Positions 6,523 through 14,621 of a stretch of 15,733 bases of DNA are shown here, piece after piece. The translations under genes and the position numbers were made by a program. The notes beneath the pieces were generated by a model. The model was not told the origin of the DNA and did no database searches. It saw nothing but the letters and a program-made list of their open reading frames with translations. Each line of letters opens with the position of its first letter. The stretch's first letter is position 1. Where the stretch lies: the NCBI GenBank assembly GCA_038230595.1, contig JBBRMY010000047.1:1-15733 (forward strand). The letters run 5' to 3'. This DNA comes from JBBRMY01 sp038230595. Its GTDB lineage: Bacteria; Bacteroidota; Ignavibacteria; Tepidaquicellales; Tepidaquicellaceae.

Positions 6523-8847
6523 TTATTTTATCAGCAACATTTTCTTTGTAATGGATAGCCCGGGGTTGTCCTCATTCACCAGCTTATAAAAATAAACTCC
6601 GCTTGCAAATTTGCCTCCATCAAAATTCACAGAATAATTACCGGCAGCCCGTAATTCAGAATTCACTAAAGTTGCAACTTCACTTCCGAGAACATTATAA
6701 ACCTTTAAAGTTATTTTGGTTGAAAGAGGAAGACTGAAATTTATTTTTGTAACCGGATTAAATGGATTCGGATAATTTTGTTCTAATATAAACTTATTCG
6801 GTAGGGTAGTGACGATATTCCCAACTCCCACATTTCCACCGTTTAAAGTCTTTAAGATCAATCCTCCATTTCCAATAATAAATCCTATATTAGGATCTGT
6901 AAAATATAATTGTGCAGGACCGAATGAAGTAAGAGAATCACCCTGAAGCCAGCTTTGCCCTGCATTTAAGGTTTTTTGAAAATGATAACCCATAACTCCA
7001 TTGAAATTTTCATAGCTTGTAAACGAAGCGCTATAATAAATATTATTTCCAATGCCGTAGGTTCCCTTTGAAATATATCCAATACTATCTGAAACCCAAT
7101 TTCCTGCTCCTGATCTGTGAGTTAAAAAATTTATACTAATTGATTGATCGTAATAATGATACACTACCTGATCATCTTTACTTTTAATAATGTCAGCATG
7201 AGCAAATCTTCCATCCCCATAAAATTCAGATGTCCAGTTGCTATCCTGCAAGCCCTTGCTGTATAGATCGCAATCCATGCTTGACCCTCCACCTATAAAG
7301 CTTGAATGATGTTTTCGGATTATATACATCCTGTCCTGAGTTAATGTGAAATCTTCATAATAGTAAGAATCGGAGTAATGCGCTTCTCCGTGTGAAGTAT
7401 CACTCGCTATTATCTTCCATGAATTTCCCCCGTTTGATGTATAGTAGTCTTTACCCTGATCTGCATAAAGTGTTTTTAATCTTATTATCCCATGATCCTT
7501 ATCAGAAAAAACACTTTTGTAATTTGCTTTTCTTGAGCCGGTATTTGGAATTGTCATATCCTGCCAGGTATTACCGCCATCAGAAGTTCTTCTTAGAGCA
7601 TAATCACCTGCTAAGATTCCATCATTTGAATTAAAAAAATTAATATAATTGTAATTTACCGAATCGTTATATATTCCATTTAAATTTGAAACACTATAAA
7701 AATTTTCCCCGGCATTTGTTGTCTTAAGAATTGATCCATTTAAGCCCACTGCAAATCCGGTATTTGAATTTGCAAATGATATTGAAAGAAGATTTCGATG
7801 AATTCCTGTAAATGATGATAAATCCGTGAAATTAATTCCTAAATTCTGAGATCTGAATAAAGAATTAAATTCACCCCCCATATATCGCGTTGTACTATTT
7901 TTAACATTCACAATATTATTCAGTTCTGCTGCATAATAATATTTTGAAAAAGTATTTCCCATATTTGTTGATGAATATAAGAATCCGTCTTTAGCTGCTA
8001 TTTCAATATTTTGATTCCCGGTAACTGCTGCATTATTATAATACGGTATGTATATTGATTTTCTTGACCAGGAATCTCCTCCATTTGTTGTTACTAAGAG
8101 TCCGGTTGCAACATCGCCTTGATATGAATTGCCATTGTAATAATTTTTACCGGTTATGATAACTCCAAAATTATCATCTAAAAATATTATTTTTTTTACA
8201 AATGAACTGTCATAATTTCTCAGATCTATATTTACTGACCAGTTTAACCCGCTGTTATCAGATCTTAAAATTTTAGTCGGATCATGTCCGAATGGAAATG
8301 GATCTGCTGTATATGAAAATATCTTATTTGCCCCGATATAATAATTAAATTGATCTGTCATGTCAGGAGGATATAAAAATAAATTCCAGCTCGATCCTCC
8401 ATCTGTTGTTTTGAAAGTAGATTTATTATTGTTGACATATCCTGTAAGTGAATTATAGAAATAAATATTAGGATTATGAGGCTGTCCGAAAAGGGTATCG
8501 GGAAATTCATGAATAAATTCCCAGGTATTCCCGCTGTTCGAAGTGAAATATAATTTATTAAAAGTTAAAGCATACATTTTATAAGCATCCACATAAAACA
8601 TACTTGGAGTGTACGAATCTTCAGGAGGCGACTGAAGTGAAATCCAGTTTAGTCCTCCGTTTGATGTTTTATAAATAAGTCCTGGATAACCTTCAACCGA
8701 AAAACCTGTCAGTTCATTTACAAAAGTTAAATTTCTGAAATTCTTATAATCTTTAGCTTCATAAGAAGACTTTTGTATCCAATTGGTTTGAGAAATTGAT
8801 AGATTTGAGATAAAAAGGAAAGCTAGAAGAAGAATGGATTTTTTCAT
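6523..8847 (-). CDS. Secreted Ycf48/Asp-box-type double propeller with T9SS sorting domain (B2)
   Basis: The predicted product is a 774-aa exported protein. Residues 1-20 form a signal peptide (MKKSILLLAFLFISNLSISQ). Two propeller-like halves follow, about 20-305 and 325-680. Each carries repeated Asp-box turns: TSNGGLNW (61-68), TSNSGNTW (102-109), TTDGGSSW (147-154), SDNSGLNW (196-203) and TTNGGDSW (253-260), with more in the second half. These repeats resemble Ycf48-like and sialidase-type propellers. They show the fold, not a substrate. Residues 688-774 are a T9SS type A sorting domain (LEQNYPNPFNPVTKI ... TKKMLLIK). It is the intact paralog of the broken gene 4174-6510 and the first gene of the minus-strand block, reading out of the divergent region 8848-9015. 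No close Shine-Dalgarno precedes the ATG. The start rests on the signal peptide. Confidence 0.88.
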   Translation of the reverse strand: MKKSILLLAFLFISNLSISQTNWIQKSSYEAKDYKNFRNLTFVNELTGFSVEGYPGLIYKTSNGGLNWISLQSPPEDSYTPSMFYVDAYKMYALTFNKLYFTSNSGNTWEFIHEFPDTLFGQPHNPNIYFYNSLTGYVNNNKSTFKTTDGGSSWNLFLYPPDMTDQFNYYIGANKIFSYTADPFPFGHDPTKILRSDNSGLNWSVNIDLRNYDSSFVKKIIFLDDNFGVIITGKNYYNGNSYQGDVATGLLVTTNGGDSWSRKSIYIPYYNNAAVTGNQNIEIAAKDGFLYSSTNMGNTFSKYYYAAELNNIVNVKNSTTRYMGGEFNSLFRSQNLGINFTDLSSFTGIHRNLLSISFANSNTGFAVGLNGSILKTTNAGENFYSVSNLNGIYNDSVNYNYINFFNSNDGILAGDYALRRTSDGGNTWQDMTIPNTGSRKANYKSVFSDKDHGIIRLKTLYADQGKDYYTSNGGNSWKIIASDTSHGEAHYSDSYYYEDFTLTQDRMYIIRKHHSSFIGGGSSMDCDLYSKGLQDSNWTSEFYGDGRFAHADIIKSKDDQVVYHYYDQSISINFLTHRSGAGNWVSDSIGYISKGTYGIGNNIYYSASFTSYENFNGVMGYHFQKTLNAGQSWLQGDSLTSFGPAQLYFTDPNIGFIIGNGGLILKTLNGGNVGVGNIVTTLPNKFILEQNYPNPFNPVTKINFSLPLSTKITLKVYNVLGSEVATLVNSELRAAGNYSVNFDGGKFASGVYFYKLVNEDNPGLSITKKMLLIK

Positions 8848-9015
8848 AATTGACGTAAATTAGTTATAACCTTTAAAAATGTAAGAAATTTTTTAGTAAG
8901 TTACTATATAATTATAAACTAATGATCCTAATTATAAAGTTTCATTATTAAAACTGTTTTAAAGGAACATTATAACTAACTTATCGTTTATACTTACATA
9001 AACCAAACTTAAAAA
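8848..9015. promoter_or_regulatory. Divergent intergenic region with an inverted repeat
   Basis: These 168 very AT-rich bases lie between the start of the minus-strand block (8847) and the + strand OB-fold gene (9016), and must hold promoters for both. A perfect 10-bp inverted repeat is present: TTAGTTATAA at 8860-8869 and TTATAACTAA at 8970-8979, with partial similarity continuing outward. A related TTATAAACTAA lies between them, near 8912-8922. The region contains TATAAT-like strings, but in such AT-rich DNA I cannot fix a promoter. The Bacteroidota TTTG/TAnnTTTG signature is not clear. Confidence 0.35.
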
Positions 9016-9405
9016 ATGAAAACTATAATAATCTTCTTTGCCTTATTCGTCTTCGCTTCGTCAAATTTGTTTGCTCAAATGGACACTATCTCATCTAAAG
9101 ATGCGAAACATTATATCGGGAAAACTGTTGTAGTTAAAGGACTTGTTGCTGATAAGTTCATATCAAGAAATGGAAATACTTTCATTAATTTTGATGATAA
9201 AAAGCCAAACCAATCATTTACTATCGCAATATTTGAAGAATCTAAAATTGATGTATCTTCTATTTCAGTTGGCTCATGGGTTTTAGTATTAGGTGAAATT
9301 AAAGAATTCAAAGGCACACCGGAAATTATTGTAAGCAAAAATGAACAGCTGATAAGTGTAAATCGCAGCGATGATGGAAAGCCTGCTCCTGAATCAGGTA
9401 AATAG
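9016..9405 (+). CDS. Small exported OB-fold protein
   Basis: The predicted product is 129 aa. Residues 1-20 are a signal peptide (MKTIIIFFALFVFASSNLFA) with likely cleavage before QMD. Residues about 27-115 read as an OB-fold of the tRNA_anti/nucleic-acid-binding type: DAKHYIGKTVVVKGLV, then NTFINFDD, then the SVGSWVLVLGEIKEF and GTPEIIV strands. OB-fold proteins of this kind exported to the periplasm are common, but their ligand is generally unknown. The fold name does not prove nucleic-acid binding here. The C-terminus is a short polar tail. No Shine-Dalgarno is visible (AAACTTAAAAA before ATG). It is a single-gene unit: divergent from the T9SS block and closed by the terminator at 9436-9472. 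Confidence 0.82.
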   Translation: MKTIIIFFALFVFASSNLFAQMDTISSKDAKHYIGKTVVVKGLVADKFISRNGNTFINFDDKKPNQSFTIAIFEESKIDVSSISVGSWVLVLGEIKEFKGTPEIIVSKNEQLISVNRSDDGKPAPESGK

Positions 9406-9435
9406 TAAGCTTTAATTTAATATTAGTCTTATAAT

Positions 9436-9472
9436 AAAAAAGACCGGAAAGAAATTCTTTCCGGTCTTTTTT
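9436..9472. terminator. Rho-independent terminator after the OB-fold gene
   Basis: A 16-bp perfect stem, AAAAAAGACCGGAAAG (9436-9451) with CTTTCCGGTCTTTTTT (9457-9472), encloses the loop AAATT, the same loop as in the terminator at 228-260. It lies 30 bases past the stop of the OB-fold gene. The rest of the gap to 9579 is AT-rich and must hold the promoter of the following operon, but I see no clear promoter motif. Confidence 0.88.
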
Positions 9473-9579
9473 ATTTAATACAATTTTTATTGCTATAATA
9501 AAGCATAATAATAGTGTATTTTATTTCATATCCAAAAATTTAAAATAAAAATATCCTTAACAATTATATCCCCTTTAAT

Positions 9580-11181
9580 TTGAACAGAAGAGATTTTTTG
9601 AAAACTACAACTGCCACTTGCTGCGGAGCTATAGCAATGAACTCTCAGCTTTCTAATATCTTTGCAAATTCAGGAGAAAAAGCAGAGTATGAAAAGCTGC
9701 AAGCATTTTCAAGGCTTGGTCCCGATGATCTTAAGAAATTTGCTGATATTGTGATCGAAACCGGTAAGATGAATAATTCCAGCTATTCTGATATTCGTGT
9801 TTGCCGTAACAGAAATCAGCTGGTCTCAACCCGTGAGCAAAAAGTTACGGGCATTAACGAAGGAAATGATATAGGCTTTGGAGTAAGAGTTCTAATAAAA
9901 GGAACCTGGGGATTTGCTGCGAGCGCTTTTTTAAATGAAGTTGAAGTAAGAAGAGTAACTCTTCAGGCAGTCGCAATTGCAAAAGCAAACTCACTCCTTC
10001 AGAAGATCCCTGTTGTTTTAACTAAGGAAGACTCATTTACAGGTAAATGGTCAACTCCTATTAAAACTAATCCTTTCGATATATCTATTGAAGATAAGCT
10101 TTCAAGACAGTTCGCAAATAATAAGCTTGCAATATCTTTAGGTGCATCTTTTGTTAATTCTTATATGTGGTTTGTGAATGAATGGAAGTTTTTTGCGAAT
10201 TCAGATGGATCATTAATTGAACAGGACCTTTACAGGCTAAATTCAGCAGCTTCAGTTACCATTATTGACAAGGAAAAAGGTGGCTACGAATCCAGAAATA
10301 CTTTCACTGTTCCTATTGGTAAAGGTTATGAATATATAAATGAATTCCCATGGGAAAAAGATATTGAAGAAGCTATTGAACATACAAAGATGAAAATGGC
10401 TGCTCCTTCTGTAACCCCGGGAAAAAGAAATATTATACTTCATCCAACAAATCTGTGGCTGGTGATCCATGAATCGTGCGGCCATCCAACCGAGCTTGAC
10501 AGGGCAATGGGTTATGAAGCAAATTATGCAGGCACAAGCTTCATGACTCCTGATAAATTAAATAAATTAAAATACGGTTCAGATCTTGTAAACCTTACAG
10601 CAGACCGAACCCAAACCGACGGACTTGCAACACGTGGATATGATGATGATGGAGTTAAAACTGTTGAGTTTCCATTAATAAAAGAAGGGACGTTTGTAAA
10701 TTATCAGACAACCAGAGAACAGGCTTCTTATGTTGGACAAACTAAATCGCATGCATGTGCATTCGGTGATAGCTGGAAGCATTTCCCAATACAGAGAATG
10801 CCGAATGTTTCCCTGCAGCCGGGCGAATCAAAAATGTCATTTGATGATCTGATCGCTTCTACAGATGATGCAATTTATATTAAAGGTGATAATAGCTGGA
10901 GCATAGACCAGCAGAGATATAATTTTCAGTTTACAGGACAGGAATTCTGGGAAGTGAAAAACGGAAAGATCTTTGGAATGCTTAACGATGTTGCATATCA
11001 GGGAAATACGGTCAGCCTCTGGAATTCTCTTGATGCACTTTGCGATAGATCGGAATACATGCTTGCAGGTTCTTTCAATTGCGGCAAAGGTGAACCCGGA
11101 CAGGTTTCTCCTGTAAGCCACGGAGCTGTGCCTGCAAGATTCAGAGATGTAAATATTCTAAATACAAAACAGCAGACATAA
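9580..11181 (+). CDS. tldD: TldD-type metalloprotease subunit with Tat signal
   Basis: The predicted product is a 533-aa TldD/PmbA-family protein. TldD and TldE form a zinc-dependent protease that, in well-studied cases, trims peptides such as microcin leaders and CcdA. The catalytic signature is visible as HESCGH, an HExxxH at residues 297-302. A cysteine in the C-terminal glycine-rich segment NCGKGEPGQ (C501) is in the place where TldD proteins carry a third metal ligand. The start is TTG at 9580. An in-frame TAA at 9541 with no ATG between excludes a longer form, and the reading begins MNRRDFLKTTT, a twin-arginine export motif. No Shine-Dalgarno is seen. The Tat signal is unlike the cytoplasmic E. 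coli protein, although Tat-type TldD homologs are, as I recall, not rare in Bacteroidota. It is the first gene of an operon: the tldE-like partner starts 1 base after its stop. Confidence 0.9.
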   Translation: MNRRDFLKTTTATCCGAIAMNSQLSNIFANSGEKAEYEKLQAFSRLGPDDLKKFADIVIETGKMNNSSYSDIRVCRNRNQLVSTREQKVTGINEGNDIGFGVRVLIKGTWGFAASAFLNEVEVRRVTLQAVAIAKANSLLQKIPVVLTKEDSFTGKWSTPIKTNPFDISIEDKLSRQFANNKLAISLGASFVNSYMWFVNEWKFFANSDGSLIEQDLYRLNSAASVTIIDKEKGGYESRNTFTVPIGKGYEYINEFPWEKDIEEAIEHTKMKMAAPSVTPGKRNIILHPTNLWLVIHESCGHPTELDRAMGYEANYAGTSFMTPDKLNKLKYGSDLVNLTADRTQTDGLATRGYDDDGVKTVEFPLIKEGTFVNYQTTREQASYVGQTKSHACAFGDSWKHFPIQRMPNVSLQPGESKMSFDDLIASTDDAIYIKGDNSWSIDQQRYNFQFTGQEFWEVKNGKIFGMLNDVAYQGNTVSLWNSLDALCDRSEYMLAGSFNCGKGEPGQVSPVSHGAVPARFRDVNILNTKQQT

Positions 11182-11182
11182 T

Positions 11183-12523
11183 ATGATACTGGAAAAAGCT
11201 GACGCATTGGCGTTGATAAAAAAAATTGTTTCATATTCTAAAGCAGATTCAGTTGAGGTTGGGCTGACAGGAACAGTTTCTAATAATATAAGATTTGCAG
11301 TGAATACCGTTTCAACCTCCGGAGCATATACTGACATTAATATTTCAATCAGCTCACATTATGGGAAAAGGTCAGGCTCTGTAAATCTAACAAGTCTTGA
11401 AGAAGAGGAAATAAAAAAAGCGGTTTCTTCTTCGGAATCAATTGCTATGCTTGCTCCTGAAAATCCTGAGTACATGCAGCCTCTTGATCCGGTAAAATCC
11501 TATTCTGAACCAAAGCAATTTTTCAGGGAAACAGCTGATATTGCACCTGAAAAATGCGCTGAGAAAGTTTTTTATGTTATTGATAAGGCAAGGCACATGG
11601 GAGAAATAACTGCGGCAGGATATTTTGAAAATAATGCAGGATTCACTTCTGTTGGAAATTCAAAAGGGCTTTTTGCTTATGAGACTGCAACCTCTGCAAA
11701 TTTTTCCACAACTATCAGAACAAATGATGGAACTGGTTCCTCCAGAGTTGAACGCCAGTATTCGGATATAAAAGATCTGAATATAAAAAAATACAGCGAT
11801 GATGCAATTAATAAAAGCTTATTGTCACGCGAACCAAGGGAAATGAAGCCCGGAAAATATCCTGCGATCCTTGAAGCTTCTGCTGCAGCTGACATTGTGG
11901 GCTTGATGGTAAATTTTATGAATAGAAGGAATGCAGACGAAGGCAGGAATTTTTTTGCAGATAAGGATACTAAAACTAAGCTCGGACAACAGCTGGTTGA
12001 TAAAAATGTAAATATTTATTCCGATCCCCTTGACCCTCTTGCACCTGCTTCTTCATTTAACGGAGAAGGATATCCTTTAAGCAGAACTGAATGGTTTACA
12101 AATGGTGTCCTTAAAAATCTTTCCACATCAAGATACTGGGCTGAGAAGAATAATATTGATATTGTCCCGAGACCATCAAATGTAATTATGAAAGGCGGAA
12201 CGAAAACTCTTGAAGAACTTATCAGTACAATGGAATCCGGAATACTTGTTTCGCGATTATGGTATATCCGAACGGTTGATCCTCAGCAAATGCTGTTAAC
12301 CGGATTAACACGTGATGGTATATTTTATATAGAAAATGGAAAAATTAAATATCCAATTAAGAATTTCCGTTTTAACGAATCTCCGGTTAACGTTCTTAAA
12401 AATGTTGTTGACATGTCAGTTTCTGAAAAAGTTGTAGGCGCTGAAACCGGTGATGAAAAAATTGTCGTTCCAGCTTTGAAGCTTAGCTCATTTAATTTTT
12501 CTACTTTATCAGATGCAATATGA
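11183..12523 (+). CDS. tldE: TldE/PmbA-type protease partner subunit
   Basis: The predicted product is a 446-aa member of the TldD/PmbA family that lacks the HExxxH motif, as expected for TldE (PmbA), the non-catalytic partner of TldD. Family-like segments include the N-terminal VEVGLTG and the C-terminal block running from NIYSDPLDPLAPASS through EGYPLSRTEWFTNGVLKN to PRPSNVIMKGG. No signal peptide is present: the protein begins MILEKADALALIKKIV. This contrasts with the Tat signal on its partner. One base separates it from the tldD stop, and its own TGA overlaps the next gene's ATG (ATGA, 12520-12523), so translation is probably coupled along the operon. Confidence 0.88.
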   Translation: MILEKADALALIKKIVSYSKADSVEVGLTGTVSNNIRFAVNTVSTSGAYTDINISISSHYGKRSGSVNLTSLEEEEIKKAVSSSESIAMLAPENPEYMQPLDPVKSYSEPKQFFRETADIAPEKCAEKVFYVIDKARHMGEITAAGYFENNAGFTSVGNSKGLFAYETATSANFSTTIRTNDGTGSSRVERQYSDIKDLNIKKYSDDAINKSLLSREPREMKPGKYPAILEASAAADIVGLMVNFMNRRNADEGRNFFADKDTKTKLGQQLVDKNVNIYSDPLDPLAPASSFNGEGYPLSRTEWFTNGVLKNLSTSRYWAEKNNIDIVPRPSNVIMKGGTKTLEELISTMESGILVSRLWYIRTVDPQQMLLTGLTRDGIFYIENGKIKYPIKNFRFNESPVNVLKNVVDMSVSEKVVGAETGDEKIVVPALKLSSFNFSTLSDAI

Positions 12524-13473
12524 AGCCTGATCATTTATTTGACAGCATTGTTAATGAGTTTACTGATTACCTTAAGATCAATAAAAAATATTCCCCTAAT
12601 ACGATCTCGTCTTACAGCAATGATCTTTCCTCATTTGGTGATTTTCTTTTTCTGACTTTTGGCAGCGAAGATAAATATACTGACCTTAATTTTATAACTC
12701 TGAATGATCTGAAATCATTTATGGCAGGGCTTTTTGATAAGGAATATTCTAAAAGTTCTCTTGCAAGAAAAATATCTACTTTAAAATCTTTCTTTAAATT
12801 TGCATTTACAAGAAAGCATATTAAAAAAAATATTGCTTCCTATCTGGTATTTCCTAAAAAAGATAAAAGACTTCCATCTCATCTGAGCAGCAGTGAAATA
12901 ACAAAATTATTCGCGCAGACAGAAAGAAATAAAATTGAAGCCCCTGTGTGTGAGGAAAAGGATAAATTCAGTCTTAGCATTCTGGAGCTGGCAATTTTTG
13001 AATTATTTTATAGTTCGGGTATCAGGCTTTCTGAACTTATCAATCTTAAAATATCAGGCTTTGATAAATATTCTAAAACTATAAAAGTACTTGGTAAAGG
13101 TAATAAAGAAAGAATAATTCCAATAGGTGATTCTGCTTTGACTGCTGTTTCAGAATTTTTGAAAACCAGGCCACTGCCTGATGACGAAAAAAATAAAAAT
13201 GTATTATTTCTCGACATTTCCGGCAAAAAACTTTATCCAATGAAGGTTAACAGGATAATAAAGAACAAGCTTACATTAATAACTGATCTCAAAAAAAAAT
13301 CTCCTCACGTTTTAAGACATACTTTTGCTACTCATTTGCTTGATAACGGGGCAGATATTGTAGCAATAAAAGATATGCTCGGTCACTCAAGCTTATCTAC
13401 CACTCAGATATACACTCATATATCTCCTGAAAAATTAAAAAAAGCCTACAAGCAGGCTCATCCCCGTGCATAA
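12520..13473 (+). CDS. xerC: Xer-type tyrosine recombinase
   Basis: The predicted product is a 317-aa site-specific tyrosine recombinase of the XerC/XerD type, which resolves chromosome dimers at dif sites with FtsK. An N-terminal SAM-like DNA-binding domain covers about residues 5-105 (FTDYLKINKKYSPNTISSYS). The catalytic domain has all the expected residues: R169 (SSGIRLSEL), K193 (GKGNKER), H263 and R266 (HVLRHTFATHL), H289 (LGHSSLSTT) and the nucleophile Y298 (QIYTH). Length and gene setting fit the housekeeping protein, and no att sites or phage genes are near, so I do not read it as an integrase of a mobile element. Whether it is XerC or XerD cannot be settled from sequence alone. It overlaps the tldE stop by 4 bases (ATGA). 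Confidence 0.88.
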   Translation: MKPDHLFDSIVNEFTDYLKINKKYSPNTISSYSNDLSSFGDFLFLTFGSEDKYTDLNFITLNDLKSFMAGLFDKEYSKSSLARKISTLKSFFKFAFTRKHIKKNIASYLVFPKKDKRLPSHLSSSEITKLFAQTERNKIEAPVCEEKDKFSLSILELAIFELFYSSGIRLSELINLKISGFDKYSKTIKVLGKGNKERIIPIGDSALTAVSEFLKTRPLPDDEKNKNVLFLDISGKKLYPMKVNRIIKNKLTLITDLKKKSPHVLRHTFATHLLDNGADIVAIKDMLGHSSLSTTQIYTHISPEKLKKAYKQAHPRA

Positions 13474-13547
13474 TCATACCTTTAAAAATCCAATTGGAAT
13501 TAATATGCTGTTAAATCCATTATATATAGATAAACCTTAATGTTAAT

Positions 13548-14618
13548 TTGCCATATATAGTAAACACAGCCCCTGTTAAACTTCCTTATTGGATCGAACA
13601 AAATGAATTAAAAGAGCTTGCGCGGAATTTGTTTTCTGAAGTTTATGAAGATGTCGACCGGCTTTTAGAAGTTTTTGATAATACCGGTATCGAATCAAGA
13701 AATCTTTGCGTTCCTGTAGAATTTTTTAAGCATGATCATTCCTTCAGTAAAAAAAATAAATTATATCAGGATCTTTCATTAAAATATTCCATTCAGTCTA
13801 TAAATGAGCTCCTTCAGAAAACTAATGTACCAAAAGAAAAAATAACTGATATTATTTTTATATCATCAACGGGATTAGCAACTCCGAGTATGGATGCTTT
13901 AATAATTAATGATATGAAGCTGAATGACAGTATAAGAAGGACACCTGTCTGGGGTCTTGGTTGTGCAGGAGGTGTAACAGGAATTGAAAAAGCTTATATT
14001 ACTGCTAAAGCATTTCCTGATTCTTTAGTTCTCGTAGTATGTGTTGAGTTATGCTCACTTACATTCATGAAGAATGATCTTTCTAAAAGTAACTTTGTAG
14101 CAACCAGTCTGTTTTCTGACGGAGTTTGTGCCTGCCTTGTTGCCGGTGATGCTGCTTTTGAAAAGCTTGATAATTCCCATAAGATCGAGATCCTGGATAC
14201 TAAAAGTAAACTTTACCCTGACAGTGCTGATGTTATGGGATGGGAAATTATTGATGAAGGGTTAAAAGTTGTATTCTCACAATCAATCCCAGATATCGTT
14301 AAAGAAAATGTACGAAAAGATATTACGGATTTTATGAAAAAAAATGATCTGAAGCTGAATGATCTGAAAAATTTTGTTGTACACCCCGGAGGAACAAAAG
14401 TAATTAAGGCATATGAAAATTCACTTCATTTAAAGGACGATGATCTTAAATTTTCAAAAAAAATAATTAAAAATTTCGGTAATATGTCCAGTTCTACTGT
14501 TCTTTATATATTAAATGAATACATTACAAATGGCTTTAAAGATAGTTACGGATTAATGATGGCTTTGGGTCCGGGTTTTTCAAGCGCATCTGCTTTATTA
14601 AAAATAAACGGAGTATAG
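13548..14618 (+). CDS. Type III polyketide synthase (chalcone/alkylpyrone synthase family)
   Basis: The predicted product is 356 aa. Type III PKSs are thiolase-fold homodimers that extend an acyl-CoA with malonyl-CoA and cyclise the product. In bacteria these are often alkylpyrones or alkylresorcinols made from fatty acyl-CoA. The catalytic triad is visible: C139 (WGLGCAGGVTG), H279 (VVHPGGTKV) and N312 (NFGNMSSSTV), with the C-terminal GPGFSSASALL loop. The following gene is a methyltransferase of the BpsB type, so an alkylpyrone product, methylated later, is the best inference. The start is TTG 13548, giving MPYIVNTAPV. An in-frame TAG at 13527-13529 limits extension, and no Shine-Dalgarno is seen. 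An ATG at 13540 is out of frame and encodes only six residues before TAG. A one-base loss in the T-run there is an alternative explanation. Confidence 0.88.
   Translation: MPYIVNTAPVKLPYWIEQNELKELARNLFSEVYEDVDRLLEVFDNTGIESRNLCVPVEFFKHDHSFSKKNKLYQDLSLKYSIQSINELLQKTNVPKEKITDIIFISSTGLATPSMDALIINDMKLNDSIRRTPVWGLGCAGGVTGIEKAYITAKAFPDSLVLVVCVELCSLTFMKNDLSKSNFVATSLFSDGVCACLVAGDAAFEKLDNSHKIEILDTKSKLYPDSADVMGWEIIDEGLKVVFSQSIPDIVKENVRKDITDFMKKNDLKLNDLKNFVVHPGGTKVIKAYENSLHLKDDDLKFSKKIIKNFGNMSSSTVLYILNEYITNGFKDSYGLMMALGPGFSSASALLKINGV
14610..14613 (+). promoter_or_regulatory. Shine-Dalgarno site of the methyltransferase gene
   Basis: GGAG, within the last codons of the PKS gene, lies 8 bases before the ATG at 14622 and supports that start. 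Confidence 0.55.
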
Positions 14619-14621
14619 TAT

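Noticed and set aside
7392..7634. 80-aa open frame on the + strand
   Set aside because: It is antisense to the intact B2 gene, in a part that aligns with the paralog. There is no independent support.
10252..11234. Three minus-strand open frames of 77-94 aa
   Set aside because: They are shadows of the tldD/tldE genes, which carry the family motifs on the + strand.
12520..13473. Recombinase read as the integrase of a mobile element or integron
   Set aside because: It is co-translated with tldE, has the typical Xer length and motifs, and no att-like repeats, tRNA gene or cargo genes are next to it.
13489..13498. TCCAATTGGA palindrome after the recombinase gene as a terminator or dif-like site
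   Set aside because: A 10-bp AT-rich palindrome without a loop or T-run is expected by chance, and dif sites have a different length and layout.
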